Assembly (NCBI GenBank): GCA_030849965.1
Contig: JAVDKL010000002.1
Location: 620,001 to 684,000 of the forward strand
Source of the DNA: Schauerella fraxinea
GTDB taxonomy: Bacteria > Pseudomonadota > Gammaproteobacteria > Burkholderiales > Burkholderiaceae_B
Direction: 5' to 3'
Length of the DNA stretch: 64,000 bases
This document shows positions 1 to 9,217 of this stretch, piece by piece. The position numbers were made by a program, and so were the translations under genes. The notes beneath the pieces are model-generated. The model searched no databases and was not told the DNA's origin. It saw only the letters and a program-made list of their open reading frames with translations. Position 1 is the first letter of the stretch; every line of letters begins with the position of its first letter.

Positions 1-677
1 GAAAGAAAGCCCACGGCAATCGCCAAACCCCAGTATCCGCGCATCGATTCCCAATTGCTGCGGCGGCGCTTGAGCATGTGGGGCGTAAACATCACCGTGC
101 GCGTCAGTACTGTGAGCCAATCGAAAAGTACCGGCATGATCAACAGCACTTTCACCCCGTAGGCATCCACCATGGTGTACACGGCAATGAAGGCGCCGAT
201 GATCAATCCCCATCGCACGCCGATCCAGGCCTGCGGTTGCGTGAAGATGGTGAGCCGGCCCTGCGTGGCGATCAGCAGCACGCCAGACACCACGCACAGC
301 ATGCCGCCCAAGCCAGCCGCCGAGGTAGGCTCGCCCAGCAAGGTAAAGGCGCCAATGCTCGAGAGCAACGGCCCCGTGCCGCGCGCGATGGGGTACACCA
401 CCGAGAGGTCGGCCACCTGATAGCCGCGCTGCAGGCACAAGCTGTAGCCCAGGTGCAGGCCAGCCGAAATCACGATGCACGCCACCACCGGCAGCGTCCA
501 TTGCATGCCGTCGTGAAACATCGACCAGAGCGCCCAGGGGGCATAGATCACTGTGGCGGCCAGGCCGTAGGCGTACACGAAGGCGGGACCCACCTTGGCC
601 GCGCGTTTGGCCAGCAGATTCCAGGCGGCGTGTGCAATCGCGGCCAGAATGACGAGAAGCAAGGCGGTGTGGGACAT
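1..677 (-). CDS. EamA/DMT-family permease, 3' part cut by window edge
   Basis: Inner-membrane drug/metabolite transporter of the EamA type. The ATG is at 677 on the minus strand and the frame stays open for 225 codons to the window edge, so the C-terminal part is missing. The visible protein is a run of hydrophobic segments: an N-terminal helix (LLLVILAAIAHAAWNLL), then further helices near residues 35-55, 65-85, 100-120 and 125-150. The stretch YPIARGTGPLLSS around residue 97 is typical of the first EamA repeat. It is transcribed away from rplS. The substrate cannot be told from sequence. Confidence 0.8.
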   Translation of the reverse strand, partial: MSHTALLLVILAAIAHAAWNLLAKRAAKVGPAFVYAYGLAATVIYAPWALWSMFHDGMQWTLPVVACIVISAGLHLGYSLCLQRGYQVADLSVVYPIARGTGPLLSSIGAFTLLGEPTSAAGLGGMLCVVSGVLLIATQGRLTIFTQPQAWIGVRWGLIIGAFIAVYTMVDAYGVKVLLIMPVLFDWLTVLTRTVMFTPHMLKRRRSNWESMRGYWGLAIAVGFL

Positions 678-1179
678 GGTGGGTCAGGCCGTTACTGAGG
701 CCGCGGGCCATTTCAGCGGCAAGGCCAGCCATCGCGGCGCTGATGTGAGCCGATTCACGTCGGTGTGGGTAAAACGCAGCAGTCGGGTAAGGTGGGGCAC
801 GACGTAAGTTGTTGTTTTAATGTAGAATGCTGGGTTTGCCAAAACTCATCCTCTGCGCGCGACGATAAATCGGCCGGTACGTTGGGTCAGGCGTCGATCC
901 TAGCGATCGCATGCTTGCCCGAAATACCACTTAAGACACGAGCTTCAAACCTTGCGTCTCAAGACATAAGGCCAAATGTGACGTCCCGATTCGCATGACG
1001 ATAACAACGCGGCTCAACACGGATCGGCTCAGGTCGTTCTCGTTGTGTCGCATTTGAATTGTCATCGAAATGTCACGAAGCAACAGCTTAAAACAAATGA
1101 TCCGTCATTGCTTTGAGCCGCCAACGCCCGGCATAGCGTTGTTCACGAGTCGCGCAGTACGATGAATCAGGAGTTCGTA
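678..1179. other. intergenic region upstream of rplS
   Basis: About 500 bases between the divergent EamA gene and rplS. No credible ORF is seen. A TAGAAT hexamer at 823-828 could be a -10 element for rplS, with a poor -35, which would give an untranslated leader of roughly 340 bases. In most betaproteobacteria rpsP, rimM and trmD lie directly upstream of rplS; no part of them is recognisable here. Confidence 0.5.
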
Positions 1180-1572
1180 ATGAACCTTATCGCTACCCTC
1201 GAACAAGAAGAGATCACCCGGCTGCTCGCCGCGAAAAACATCGACGCCATGCCCGAATTCGCCCCCGGCGATACGGTTGTCGTCAGCGTCAACGTCGTCG
1301 AAGGCACGCGTAAGCGTGTTCAGGCGTTCGAAGGTGTTGTTATCGCCCGCCGCAACCGTGGTCTGAACTCGGCCTTCATCGTGCGCAAGATTTCGTCGGG
1401 TGAAGCCGTCGAGCGTACGTTCCAACTGTACTCGCCGCAGATCGCCACGATCGAAGTCAAGCGTCGTGGTGACGTTCGCCGCGCCAAGCTTTACTACCTG
1501 CGTTCGCGTTCGGGCAAGTCGGCACGTATCAAGGAAAAGCTCGTCAGCAAGAAGGTTGCTTCGGCAGCATAA
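1180..1572 (+). CDS. rplS: 50S ribosomal protein L19
   Basis: L19 sits at the 30S-50S interface and is part of a bridge between the subunits. The product is 130 residues, the usual length, and shows family signatures such as [31 protein letters not shown] and [19 protein letters not shown]. An in-frame ATG lies 18 bases upstream (1162), but AGGAG at 1169-1173 is well placed for the ATG at 1180, giving the standard MNLI N-terminus. It is followed by a strong terminator. It appears monocistronic instead of being the last gene of an rpsP-rimM-trmD-rplS operon. Confidence 0.97.
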   Translation: MNLIATLEQEEITRLLAAKNIDAMPEFAPGDTVVVSVNVVEGTRKRVQAFEGVVIARRNRGLNSAFIVRKISSGEAVERTFQLYSPQIATIEVKRRGDVRRAKLYYLRSRSGKSARIKEKLVSKKVASAA

Positions 1573-1654
1573 TTGCGGCAAAGCTTGGCCCCGGATCGCG
1601 TTCAATGCTGGGGGCAATTGCCCCATCGTTTCGGCAAGGATGCAAATCCGGGTT

Positions 1655-1684
1655 AAAAAGGCACCTCGACAGGTGCCTTTTTTT
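1655..1684 (+). terminator. rho-independent terminator after rplS
   Basis: GGCACCT (1660-1666) pairs with AGGTGCC (1671-1677) around a CGAC loop. It is followed by seven Ts and preceded by five As, so the stem can extend. It separates rplS from the Nudix gene that starts 17 bases later. Confidence 0.93.
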
Positions 1685-1700
1685 ATTCGCATGCATTTAC

Positions 1701-2447
1701 ATGTCTGACCCCACATCCGCGCCGCCGTTGCGACGGATTCCCGTAGGACCCGGCTTCGATCCCGCCGATCAGCCGTGGGTTACTGCCGACGACGGATTGA
1801 CCCCGGTCCCCGCCTGGGCGCTCACGCCGCAAGCCCTGCGGCGCATGCTGGCGTCAGCCGCGCCTTGGGCGATGGACTTGCCGGTCGATAACGATCGCCG
1901 CTATCCCGGCCGCGAGGGCAAGCCGCTGAAGGCAGCGGTGCTGGTGCCGATGATGATGTATCCCGACGGCATTCGTGTGGTGCTCACGCAGCGCACTTCG
2001 CATTTGCGCGAGCATGCCGGCCAGATCAGTTTTCCGGGCGGGCGCATCGAAGACGACGATGCCAGCCCGGTGGCTGCAGCGTTGCGAGAAGCTTTTGAAG
2101 AAACCGGCTTGGCCGCAGATCGGGTCGAGGTACTCGGTTCGATGCACGACTACGTGACGGCGACCGGCTTTTCGATCACGCCGGTCGTCGGCCTCGTCTC
2201 ACCCGGTGCGCCATTGCAGGCGGAGCCCTTCGAGGTAGAAGAGATTTTCGAAGTGCCGTTGTCTTTTCTGATGAACCCCGCGAATCACCGGCTGCATCAC
2301 GTGGAGTTGCCCGACGGCGCCACGCGCAACTATTACGGCATGATGTGGCAGAAGTTCTTCATCTGGGGCGCCACGGCCGGGATGCTGCGCAACCTGTATC
2401 ACCTGTTGAGCATGGCTGCCGTCGACGACAGCGCGGCAAGCGACTGA
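1701..2447 (+). CDS. Nudix hydrolase, CoA pyrophosphatase type
   Basis: Predicted to split CoA or acyl-CoA into phosphopantetheine (or its acyl form) and 3',5'-ADP in the cytoplasm. The 248-residue protein carries a complete Nudix box at residues 114-136 (GG-x5-E-x7-REAFEETG). Immediately before it is the CoA-specific signature LTQRTSHLREHAGQISFPGG, typical of the NudL/YeaB family. The ATG at 1701 follows the rplS terminator; a longer upstream frame exists but would start inside the terminator region. The N-terminal 60 residues are family-variable. It lies tail-to-tail with rsgA. Confidence 0.88.
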   Translation: MSDPTSAPPLRRIPVGPGFDPADQPWVTADDGLTPVPAWALTPQALRRMLASAAPWAMDLPVDNDRRYPGREGKPLKAAVLVPMMMYPDGIRVVLTQRTSHLREHAGQISFPGGRIEDDDASPVAAALREAFEETGLAADRVEVLGSMHDYVTATGFSITPVVGLVSPGAPLQAEPFEVEEIFEVPLSFLMNPANHRLHHVELPDGATRNYYGMMWQKFFIWGATAGMLRNLYHLLSMAAVDDSAASD

Positions 2448-2481
2448 GTCCGCCGCTGGTGCTGGATGCGGACACCCGCGC

Positions 2482-3384
2482 CTAGTACCGATCCTTGGCT
2501 GCCGCCTGCTCATCCAGAATCCGAAGATATAGCGCATGCCGCTCCGGATGCACTTTCCCTTCGGCCATTGCCGTGAGTACGCCACAGCCCGGCTCGTGGC
2601 GGTGCGAGCAGTTATAAAACCGGCACTGTTCGATGTACTGCTTGAACTCCGGAAACCCGCGCACGATGTCTTCGCCGTTCAGGTGCTGCAAACCGAATGC
2701 TTGAAACCCCGGTGAATCGATCAGGTCGCCCACGCCATCGGGCAGATGGTAGAGGCGGGTGCTGGTGGTCGTATGTTTGCCCATGTCCAGCGCCAGCGAG
2801 TGTTCGCGGGTGGGCGCTTTGGCATCGGGGATCAAGCCATTGAGCACGGTCGATTTACCCATGCCGCTTTGGCCGAGCAGCAGGCTGGTCTTGCCTTTCA
2901 GGTAAGGCAGCAATTGCTCGCGCGTCGCAACCGTATCCTGTGCCGAGATTTCGACGATCGGCACGCCAAGATCGGCCACCTTGGCCAGGCGTTTACGCGC
3001 GGCTTCCAGGCCGTCAGCCAAGTCGACTTTGTTGAGTACGATGACCGGTGTGAGATCGGCGCTCCAGGCACCGGCCAGTGCGCGCCCGACCAGATCGTCC
3101 GAAAACGTGGGGGCGACGGCGACGACGATCAACAACTGGTCGACGTTGGCGGCGAATTGCTTGGTGCGCAATTCGTCCGAGCGATATAGCAGGTTGCGCC
3201 GGGGTAGGATGGCGTCGATGGCGCCTTCGTCCTGTCCCTGCAAGCTGACGGTGACCTCATCGCCCACGGCCGCACCGGCTTTCTTGCCGCGCGGAAAGCA
3301 CTTGCGCAAGGCCCCGTCTGCGAACTCGACGGTGTAGTGGCGGCCATGGGCCGCGATGATTCTGCCTTGCTCGAGTCGGCTCAT
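2482..3384 (-). CDS. rsgA: ribosome small subunit-dependent GTPase A
   Basis: RsgA (YjeQ) is a circularly permuted GTPase that tests the decoding site of the 30S subunit late in assembly. The 300-residue product begins with an OB fold (about 1-70). It then has the permuted G motifs NKVD (118-121), GQSGMGKS (171-178) and DSPG (223-226). It ends with a zinc-binding knuckle using C254, C259, H261 or H263, and C267. The ATG at 3384 gives the standard MSRLEQGRI start; a TTG nine codons earlier is less likely. Its neighbour is the M48 protease gene on the same strand, 56 bases upstream. Confidence 0.96.
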   Translation of the reverse strand: MSRLEQGRIIAAHGRHYTVEFADGALRKCFPRGKKAGAAVGDEVTVSLQGQDEGAIDAILPRRNLLYRSDELRTKQFAANVDQLLIVVAVAPTFSDDLVGRALAGAWSADLTPVIVLNKVDLADGLEAARKRLAKVADLGVPIVEISAQDTVATREQLLPYLKGKTSLLLGQSGMGKSTVLNGLIPDAKAPTREHSLALDMGKHTTTSTRLYHLPDGVGDLIDSPGFQAFGLQHLNGEDIVRGFPEFKQYIEQCRFYNCSHRHEPGCGVLTAMAEGKVHPERHALYLRILDEQAAAKDRY

Positions 3385-3440
3385 TGGTGCGTCATGCGGA
3401 GGGCCCGCCAAAAGAAAAAGAAAATGTCATGGGTCACGAC

Positions 3441-4691
3441 CTATGCAGGGGTGGCGTTCAGATGTCGGATGCGCACGGCCGCCGGCGGGTGGCTATCGTA
3501 AAACGCCGAATGCACCGGATCGGGCGTGAGGGTGGCCGCGTTATCGTCGTAGAGCTTGATCAGCGCGGAGGTCAGGCGTTCGGCCGAGCTTTGGTCGCGT
3601 GCGTAGGCGTCGGCCTCGAATTCGGCACGGCGCGAATACCAGCTCGACAGCGGCGTGAAGAGGAAGGTGAACACCGGTACGACCAGGAAGAAGAGGATCA
3701 GCGCCATGGCATCGTTACGGCCGCCCAATTGCGGCACTACGCCCAGACCTTCATAGAAGGCAGGTTGTTGCGCCAGCCAGCCCAGCAGGGCGAAGAAACC
3801 GAGCGCCAGGCCGAAGCTGATGACGATGCGCTTGACGATGTGGCGGCGGGCGAAATGGCCCAGCTCATGCGCCAGCACCGCTTCGATTTCGTCGGCGTTG
3901 AGCCGGGCCAGGAGCGTATCAAAAAAGACGATGCGGCGCGCGCGGCCAAAGCCGGTGAAGTAGGCATTGCCGTGGGCCGAGCGCTTGGAGCCGTCCATCA
4001 CGAACAAGCCGTTGAGCGAGAAGCCGCAGCGCGTGGCGAGCGTTTTGATGCGGTCGGCCAGGGCAGGGTCGTCCAGCGGTTTGAAACTGTTGAAGAGTGG
4101 GGCAATCACCGAGGGATACAGCACCAGGATGAGCATGTTGAACGCCGTCCACACGCCCCACGCCCACAGCCACCAGAACGGCCCGGCAGCGGCCATCAGC
4201 CACAGCACCACGGCCGCCAGCGGCAACCCCAACGCCACGCCCACCAAGGCGCCTTTGATGGCATCGGAGATGAAGAGTCGGGGCGTCATGCGGTTAAAGC
4301 CAAAGCGCGCCTCGAGCTTGAACTGCCGCCACAGCGTAAACGGCAACCCGATCACGGCCAGCAGCCCGACCACGGCACCGATGAGCAGGAGCTGACGCAA
4401 GAAGTCGTGGTTGGTGAGGCCGGACACGAAGGTGTCGATTGCCTGCAAGCCGCCCAGCAAGGTCAAGCCCACGAGCACGGCGGCGTCGAATACCCGTTCG
4501 ATCATCGTGAGTTTGGCGCGTGCGACGGTGTAATCGGCCGCCCGCTGATGCGAATGCAAGCCGATGCGGGCCGCGAATTCGGGCGGCACCTCGTCGCGAT
4601 GACGGGCGACGTGACGAATCTGCCGCGAGGCCAGCCAGAGCCGGACTGCAACATCGGTGAGCAGCAGCGCAATAAACAGCAATGTGAGCAT
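3441..4691 (-). CDS. M48 family membrane metalloprotease (Ste24-like)
   Basis: Integral-membrane zinc peptidase of the CAAX-protease/Ste24 branch of M48. In bacteria it probably takes part in membrane protein quality control, but the substrate is unknown. The 416-residue protein has an N-terminal helix (LLFIALLLTDVAVRLWLAS), several further membrane segments between residues 65 and 195, the zinc motif HELGH at 275-279, then two more hydrophobic stretches. A downstream EFEADAYA near residue 350 supplies the third ligand. It is divergent from orn, with a 62-base intergenic region. Confidence 0.9.
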   Translation of the reverse strand: MLTLLFIALLLTDVAVRLWLASRQIRHVARHRDEVPPEFAARIGLHSHQRAADYTVARAKLTMIERVFDAAVLVGLTLLGGLQAIDTFVSGLTNHDFLRQLLLIGAVVGLLAVIGLPFTLWRQFKLEARFGFNRMTPRLFISDAIKGALVGVALGLPLAAVVLWLMAAAGPFWWLWAWGVWTAFNMLILVLYPSVIAPLFNSFKPLDDPALADRIKTLATRCGFSLNGLFVMDGSKRSAHGNAYFTGFGRARRIVFFDTLLARLNADEIEAVLAHELGHFARRHIVKRIVISFGLALGFFALLGWLAQQPAFYEGLGVVPQLGGRNDAMALILFFLVVPVFTFLFTPLSSWYSRRAEFEADAYARDQSSAERLTSALIKLYDDNAATLTPDPVHSAFYDSHPPAAVRIRHLNATPA

Positions 4692-4753
4692 AAAGGGCGT
4701 GGCGCAGACGAGGCTGTGCGAAAATCCAGCGTTTTAGAGGCAAAACAAATTAT

Positions 4754-5299
4754 ATGGCTGCGAACGAAAATCGCCTGATCTGGCTCGATATGGAAATGAC
4801 CGGGCTGGACCCGGAAAAGGAACGCATCATCGAGGTGGCGGTGGTAGTGACCGAACCCGATCTCACCGTGGTGGCGGAAGGGCCCGTGATCGTCGTTCAC
4901 CAGTCGAACGAACTGCTCGATGCCATGGACCATTGGAACACATCCACGCATGGCCGCAGCGGGTTGACCGAGAAGGTTCGCGCGTCGGCGATCGATGAGG
5001 CGCAGGCCGAAGCCACGCTCATCGCTTTCCTCGCGCAGCACGTGCCGGCCGGCAAGTCGCCGATGTGTGGCAACACGATCGGTCAGGATCGCCGGTTCAT
5101 GGTGCGTTACATGCCGAAGCTGGAAGAATTCTTCCACTATCGCAATCTGGACGTAAGCACGCTCAAGGAACTGGCGCGCCGCTGGCGCCCGGACGTGTAC
5201 AAGGGTTTCGACAAGAAGAGCCGCCACGAAGCGCTTGCCGATATCTATGAGTCGATCGACGAACTCAAGTACTACCGCGAGCACTTCCTCAAGGTCTGA
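4754..5299 (+). CDS. orn: oligoribonuclease
   Basis: 3'-5' exonuclease that degrades the 2-5 nt RNAs left by other nucleases, including pGpG from c-di-GMP turnover. The 181-residue length is normal. The DEDDh catalytic set is visible: D12 and E14 in [10 protein letters not shown], an Asp in [11 protein letters not shown], and the C-terminal [14 protein letters not shown] with His and Asp. It is divergent from the M48 protease gene and convergent with paaX. Confidence 0.97.
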   Translation: MAANENRLIWLDMEMTGLDPEKERIIEVAVVVTEPDLTVVAEGPVIVVHQSNELLDAMDHWNTSTHGRSGLTEKVRASAIDEAQAEATLIAFLAQHVPAGKSPMCGNTIGQDRRFMVRYMPKLEEFFHYRNLDVSTLKELARRWRPDVYKGFDKKSRHEALADIYESIDELKYYREHFLKV

Positions 5300-5439
5300 C
5301 CAGGCATTCAGGGGCGGCTGCGTGCCTGTGTGCGGGCACCCGCCGCCATGAGCTGTCACATCGCCATGCGCCGGCATTCGCTACCACGCGCCTTCCGTTC
5401 GCCATGTGGCGGCACCCGCCACCGCACGTCGCCGAGGCG

Positions 5440-6411
5440 CTAGGCGCCGACCCCCGCCGCCTCAGTGATGCCGGCAATCTGCCGGCCCCCGAACCGCGTC
5501 GATTGCTGCGCCGGGCGCGCGTCGGAAGCCGCGGCGCCGATCAGCGCGTCCAGATGGGCTTCCGAGGCGTCGAAGAGGCGCCAATACAGCGCGCCGCAGA
5601 CGGCACGTGCCGCATGGCCTGGCCAGTCCGCGGGCAGCATCGGCTGCGGCAAGCGCGGGTCGTGCAAGACGATCCGGCGCCAATGGTGCAACGCCAGCAT
5701 CCGCAGGATGAACGCCTGCTCCGGATCCAGCGGCGCGGCAGCTTCCTCGTCCAGATGCTTCACCAGCGGCGCGAACTGCCGCGAAAACTGCCGATACTGC
5801 TCAGCCACGTCGGCCAGATTCCAACATTGCGGCGCAATCTGCGCGATGGGCAGTCCGCCCGCGCCAGCGAGATCCTGCGCCGACAGCACGAGCGCCTTAT
5901 CGGGAATGCCCAGCTCGTCCAGAATGCGATGCGCGGCGCCCGCTTCGGTCTGGGGATGCGCGAAAAGCCCCGGGGCGATCATCCCGAAACCTTCCCATTC
6001 GAGCTCGCGGCGAAGCTCACCGCGCTCGGCCAGGCCGTTATTGCCGTTGCGCGGTAGCGCGACCAGGGTCCAATTGCCGTCCCACTCCAGTGCCGGTCCA
6101 TCGTAGATGCGCGTGGACGCGCGCTGCGTGGTGCGCTCGCCGAGTGCGGACAACCGGTACAGGCTGCGCCGCCCGTGCCGTTCCGATGTCAGCCAACCCT
6201 GCGCGACGAGACGAAAGACGCTGGTACGCAGCAGGCGTTCGTTGATGCCCAGCGGCGTAAAGAGCGCAATCAGATCGCTCAGCCAGACTTCGCCGCCGCG
6301 CGGCGCCAGCGCGTCCCCCAGAAACGTCACGCACAGCGACTTGGCGCGGGGCGGGTCGATTTTCAAGAGGCGGGCAATGTGGCGCGAAAGCGGAGCGGGC
6401 GATGGGGCCAT
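5440..6411 (-). CDS. paaX: PaaX-family transcriptional repressor
   Basis: PaaX represses phenylacetate degradation genes and is released by phenylacetyl-CoA. The 323-residue product has an N-terminal winged helix (about residues 10-90, including PRGGEVWLSDLIALFTPLGI and LLRTSVFRLVAQGWL) and the PaaX C-terminal ligand domain ending in an FR/LP-rich region with ALHHWRRIVLHDP. The ATG at 6411 was chosen because it gives the family N-terminus; the frame is open 40 codons further, but that would cross the control region. It is divergent from paaA, which fits a repressor acting on the shared intergenic region. Confidence 0.92.
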   Translation of the reverse strand: MAPSPAPLSRHIARLLKIDPPRAKSLCVTFLGDALAPRGGEVWLSDLIALFTPLGINERLLRTSVFRLVAQGWLTSERHGRRSLYRLSALGERTTQRASTRIYDGPALEWDGNWTLVALPRNGNNGLAERGELRRELEWEGFGMIAPGLFAHPQTEAGAAHRILDELGIPDKALVLSAQDLAGAGGLPIAQIAPQCWNLADVAEQYRQFSRQFAPLVKHLDEEAAAPLDPEQAFILRMLALHHWRRIVLHDPRLPQPMLPADWPGHAARAVCGALYWRLFDASEAHLDALIGAAASDARPAQQSTRFGGRQIAGITEAAGVGA

Positions 6412-6450
6412 AAGCCTGTGGTGACGAGGGGAAGGTGCAGGTCTCGATAT

Positions 6451-6512
6451 GATACAGAAATTGAATGCGATACAGAAATACGTTTGACAGACGTTTTTTT
6501 GTATTAAATAAT
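6451..6512 (+). promoter_or_regulatory. paaA promoter with upstream direct repeat, candidate PaaX site
   Basis: A perfect -35 TTGACA (6484-6489) is followed after 17 bases by AATAAT (6507-6512), a good sigma-70 promoter for paaA. Just upstream, GATACAGAAAT occurs twice in direct orientation (6451-6461 and 6469-6479), 18 bases apart. A weaker inverted copy lies in TTTTTTTGTAT (6494-6504). The repeats lie between the divergent paaX and paaA genes, so they are good candidates for the PaaX operator. That role is inferred from position only. Confidence 0.65.
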
Positions 6513-6618
6513 CGATGTATGGATGGCGCACATCCGAAGGTCACGCAACCGGGGTTTTTCCGAGCTTTGCGCGGGCAGTTCGGCAATCGAGGCGCCCAGA
6601 TTCGAGGAGACGTTCGAC

Positions 6619-7608
6619 ATGTACGCACAACTGGTGGAAACCGGCGTCAAGCAGGTTCGCAGTGCCGACGAGTTACAAGGTGAAGAGCAGGCGTTTCAGC
6701 GTCGTATCGACGACGGCATCCGCATCGAAGCGAAAGACTGGATGCCCGACGCCTACCGCAAAACCCTGGTGCGCCAGATCTCGCAGCACGCACATTCGGA
6801 AATCGTGGGCATGCTGCCCGAGGGCAACTGGATCACCCGCGCCCCATCGCTCAAGCGCAAGGCCATTTTGTTGGCCAAGGTGCAGGACGAAGCCGGGCAC
6901 GGGCTGTACCTGTACAGCGCGGCTGAAACCTTGGGTGTGTCGCGCGATCAGCTGGTTGACGATTTGAATGCTGGCCGCGCCAAATACTCGAGCATCTTCA
7001 ATTACCCCACGCTCACGTGGGCCGATATCGGCATGATCGGTTGGCTGGTCGACGGTTCGGCCATCATCAACCAGATCCCGCTGTGCCGCTGTTCGTATGG
7101 TCCATATGCACGCGCGATGGTCCGGGTCTGTAAGGAAGAGTCCTTTCATCAGCGTCAGGGCTACGACCTGTTGATCGAGATGTGCCGCAATGGCACGCCT
7201 GAGCAGAAGGCGATGTGCCAGGAAGCGTTCAATCGCTGGTGGTGGCCGGCCTTGATGATGTTCGGCCCGCCCGATGCCGATTCGCCCAACAGTGCGCAGT
7301 CGATGCAATGGAAGATCAAGCTGTTTTCCAACGACGAATTGCGCCAGAAGATGGTCGATCAAACGGTGCCGCAAGCCGACTATCTCGGCCTGACCGTGCC
7401 CGATCCCGACCTCAAGTACAACGAAGAAACCAAGCACTACGAATTCGGCGAGATCGACTGGAGCGAGTTCTATTCGGTGCTCAAGGGTCACGGACCCTGC
7501 AACCGCGAGCGCCTGGCCGCACGCGTGAGCGCGCACGAAGAGGGCGCCTGGGTGCGCGACGCCTTGGCCGCCTACGGCGAAAAACAGCAACATCGCGAAG
7601 CCGCTTGA
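6619..7608 (+). CDS. paaA: 1,2-phenylacetyl-CoA epoxidase, catalytic subunit A
   Basis: Di-iron subunit of the multicomponent epoxidase that converts phenylacetyl-CoA to its 1,2-epoxide using O2 and electrons from PaaE. The 329-residue protein contains the expected conserved blocks: [38 protein letters not shown] and the iron-ligand helix [20 protein letters not shown], with a second [13 protein letters not shown]. The ATG at 6619 follows AGGAGA at 6605-6610 and gives the MYAQLVETG start seen in relatives; an upstream in-frame ATG would extend into the promoter region. First gene of the paa operon. Confidence 0.97.
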   Translation: MYAQLVETGVKQVRSADELQGEEQAFQRRIDDGIRIEAKDWMPDAYRKTLVRQISQHAHSEIVGMLPEGNWITRAPSLKRKAILLAKVQDEAGHGLYLYSAAETLGVSRDQLVDDLNAGRAKYSSIFNYPTLTWADIGMIGWLVDGSAIINQIPLCRCSYGPYARAMVRVCKEESFHQRQGYDLLIEMCRNGTPEQKAMCQEAFNRWWWPALMMFGPPDADSPNSAQSMQWKIKLFSNDELRQKMVDQTVPQADYLGLTVPDPDLKYNEETKHYEFGEIDWSEFYSVLKGHGPCNRERLAARVSAHEEGAWVRDALAAYGEKQQHREAA

Positions 7609-7633
7609 GCGGCTCGTCACGAGGACGACAATC

Positions 7634-7921
7634 ATGAGCAGCAAGGAATGGCCTCTCTGGGAGGTCTTTATCCGCAGTCAGCACGGTCTGGCCCATAAGC
7701 ACGTGGGCAGCCTGCATGCCACCGATGCCGAGATGGCGATCAATCATGCGCGCGATGTGTATACGCGCCGCAACGAAGGCTTGAGCATCTGGGTCGTGCG
7801 CGCGGCGGACATCGTCGCGAGCAGTCCGTCGGACAAGGACCCGCTGTTCGAACCCGCCAACAGCAAGGTGTACCGGCATCCGACGTTTTTCCCGATGCCC
7901 GACGAAATCAAGCACATGTGA
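7634..7921 (+). CDS. paaB: 1,2-phenylacetyl-CoA epoxidase subunit B
   Basis: Small subunit needed to assemble the PaaABC(E) epoxidase into its higher-order complex. The 95-residue product matches the family in length and in WPLWEVFIRSQHGLAHKHVG and the YTRRNEGLSIWVVR block. It lies 25 bases after paaA behind GAGGACGA, and ends 11 bases before the chosen paaC start. Confidence 0.96.
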   Translation: MSSKEWPLWEVFIRSQHGLAHKHVGSLHATDAEMAINHARDVYTRRNEGLSIWVVRAADIVASSPSDKDPLFEPANSKVYRHPTFFPMPDEIKHM

Positions 7922-7932
7922 GCGGGGGCGAC

Positions 7933-8700
7933 ATGAAGGACAACGCATTGTTCGAATTTGCCCTGCGCATGGGCGACACGACCTTGGTGCTGTCGCAGCG
8001 CCTGTCGGCGTGGTGCGGTCATGGCCCGATCCTGGAAGAGGACCTGGCGCTCACCAATACCGCACTGGATCTGCTTGGCCAGGCGCGTCTCTGGTTGAGT
8101 CTTGCCGGCGAGGTTGAAGGTGCGGGACGGGATGAAGACGCGCTGGCTTACCTGCGCGATGCGCCGGCCTTTCGCAATCCACTGCTGGTCGAACGCCCCA
8201 ACGGCAACTATGCCGACACGATGGGTCGACAGTTTTTGTTCGACGTGTGGCATTACTTCCTGCTGCGCGAATTGAGTGCGTCGCCAGACGAGCGTGTGGC
8301 CGGCATCGCCGCCAAATCCCTTAAGGAAGTGACGTATCACGTGCGCCGCTCGTCGGACATGGTGGTGCGCCTGGGCGACGGTACGCCTGAGAGTCACGCC
8401 AAGATGCAAACGGCGATCGACGATCTCTGGCCCTACACGAACGAACTTTTTCAGGACGATGCGCTGGATGCTGCGGCGCTCGAGGCGGGTGTGGGCTGCC
8501 ATCTGGGCGGCTTGCGCGAAGCCTGGGTCAAGCAGGTGCGTGAAGTGCTCGAAGAAGCCACGCTGACCGTGCCGGATCCCGATTTCCCCAACTACGCCGC
8601 GTACACCGGTGGACGGCAGGGCCGCCATACCGAAGCCCTGGGCTATCTGTTGGCCGAGATGCAGACCTTGCCGCGCACCTATCCGGGGGCGAAATGGTAA
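7933..8700 (+). CDS. paaC: 1,2-phenylacetyl-CoA epoxidase, structural subunit C
   Basis: PaaC pairs with PaaA as its ferritin-like structural partner. The 255-residue product shows the family start FEFALRMGDTTLVLSQRLS, the WCGHGPILEEDLALTN block and FLFDVWHYFLLRELS. The ATG at 7933 (MKDNAL) is preferred over a start at 7918 because a G-rich Shine-Dalgarno sits at 7924-7929 and the shorter form matches the usual N-terminus. Its stop overlaps the paaD start by seven bases, a sign of translational coupling. Confidence 0.95.
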   Translation: MKDNALFEFALRMGDTTLVLSQRLSAWCGHGPILEEDLALTNTALDLLGQARLWLSLAGEVEGAGRDEDALAYLRDAPAFRNPLLVERPNGNYADTMGRQFLFDVWHYFLLRELSASPDERVAGIAAKSLKEVTYHVRRSSDMVVRLGDGTPESHAKMQTAIDDLWPYTNELFQDDALDAAALEAGVGCHLGGLREAWVKQVREVLEEATLTVPDPDFPNYAAYTGGRQGRHTEALGYLLAEMQTLPRTYPGAKW

Positions 8701-9203
8701 ACGCGATCGTGCTGGCCGAGCCGGAGCAGTTGATGCAGTGGTTGGGCGAGGTGCCCGATCCCGAGATCCCCGTGCTCTCGATTGTTGATCTTGGCATCGT
8801 GCGCGCGGTGCAATGGCGTGACGACACTTGCGTCGTCACGATCACGCCCACGTACTCGGGCTGCCCCGCGATGCGCGAGATTACCGAGGATATCCGCACG
8901 GTACTGGCGCGTCACGGCGTGGATGAGGTCGAGGTCGCGACGCAACTCGCGCCGGCGTGGACCACCGATTGGATGACCGAACGTGGCCGCGCCGCATTGG
9001 GCGCCTACGGCATCGCGGCACCCACGCAGCGCGCCATCGATATCTCCGGCATCAGCCGGCGCATCGACGCGCCCGTGGTGGCCTGTCCGTTATGCGGATC
9101 GCGCAATACGCGCATGCTCAGCGCCTTCGGCTCCACGGCCTGCAAGGCGCTCTACCGCTGCGCGGATTGCCGCGAGCCTTTCGATTACTTCAAAGCGCAT
9201 TGA
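8694..9203 (+). CDS. paaD: PaaD, MIP18-family protein for epoxidase Fe-S/iron assembly
   Basis: PaaD is thought to help mature the metal centres of the epoxidase system. The 169-residue protein has an N-terminal DUF59/MIP18 domain with VPDPEIPVLSIVDLGIVR and TPTYSGCPAM (the conserved Cys). Its C-terminal knuckle has two CxxC pairs: CPLCGS, then CADC. It overlaps paaC by seven bases and is followed 14 bases later by paaE. Confidence 0.94.
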   Translation: MVNAIVLAEPEQLMQWLGEVPDPEIPVLSIVDLGIVRAVQWRDDTCVVTITPTYSGCPAMREITEDIRTVLARHGVDEVEVATQLAPAWTTDWMTERGRAALGAYGIAAPTQRAIDISGISRRIDAPVVACPLCGSRNTRMLSAFGSTACKALYRCADCREPFDYFKAH

Positions 9204-9217
9204 ATGCGCCCGCAATC

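Noticed and set aside
6523-6618. N-terminal extension of paaA
   Set aside because: Crosses the region just downstream of the promoter and lacks a ribosome-binding site; AGGAGA supports the start at 6619.
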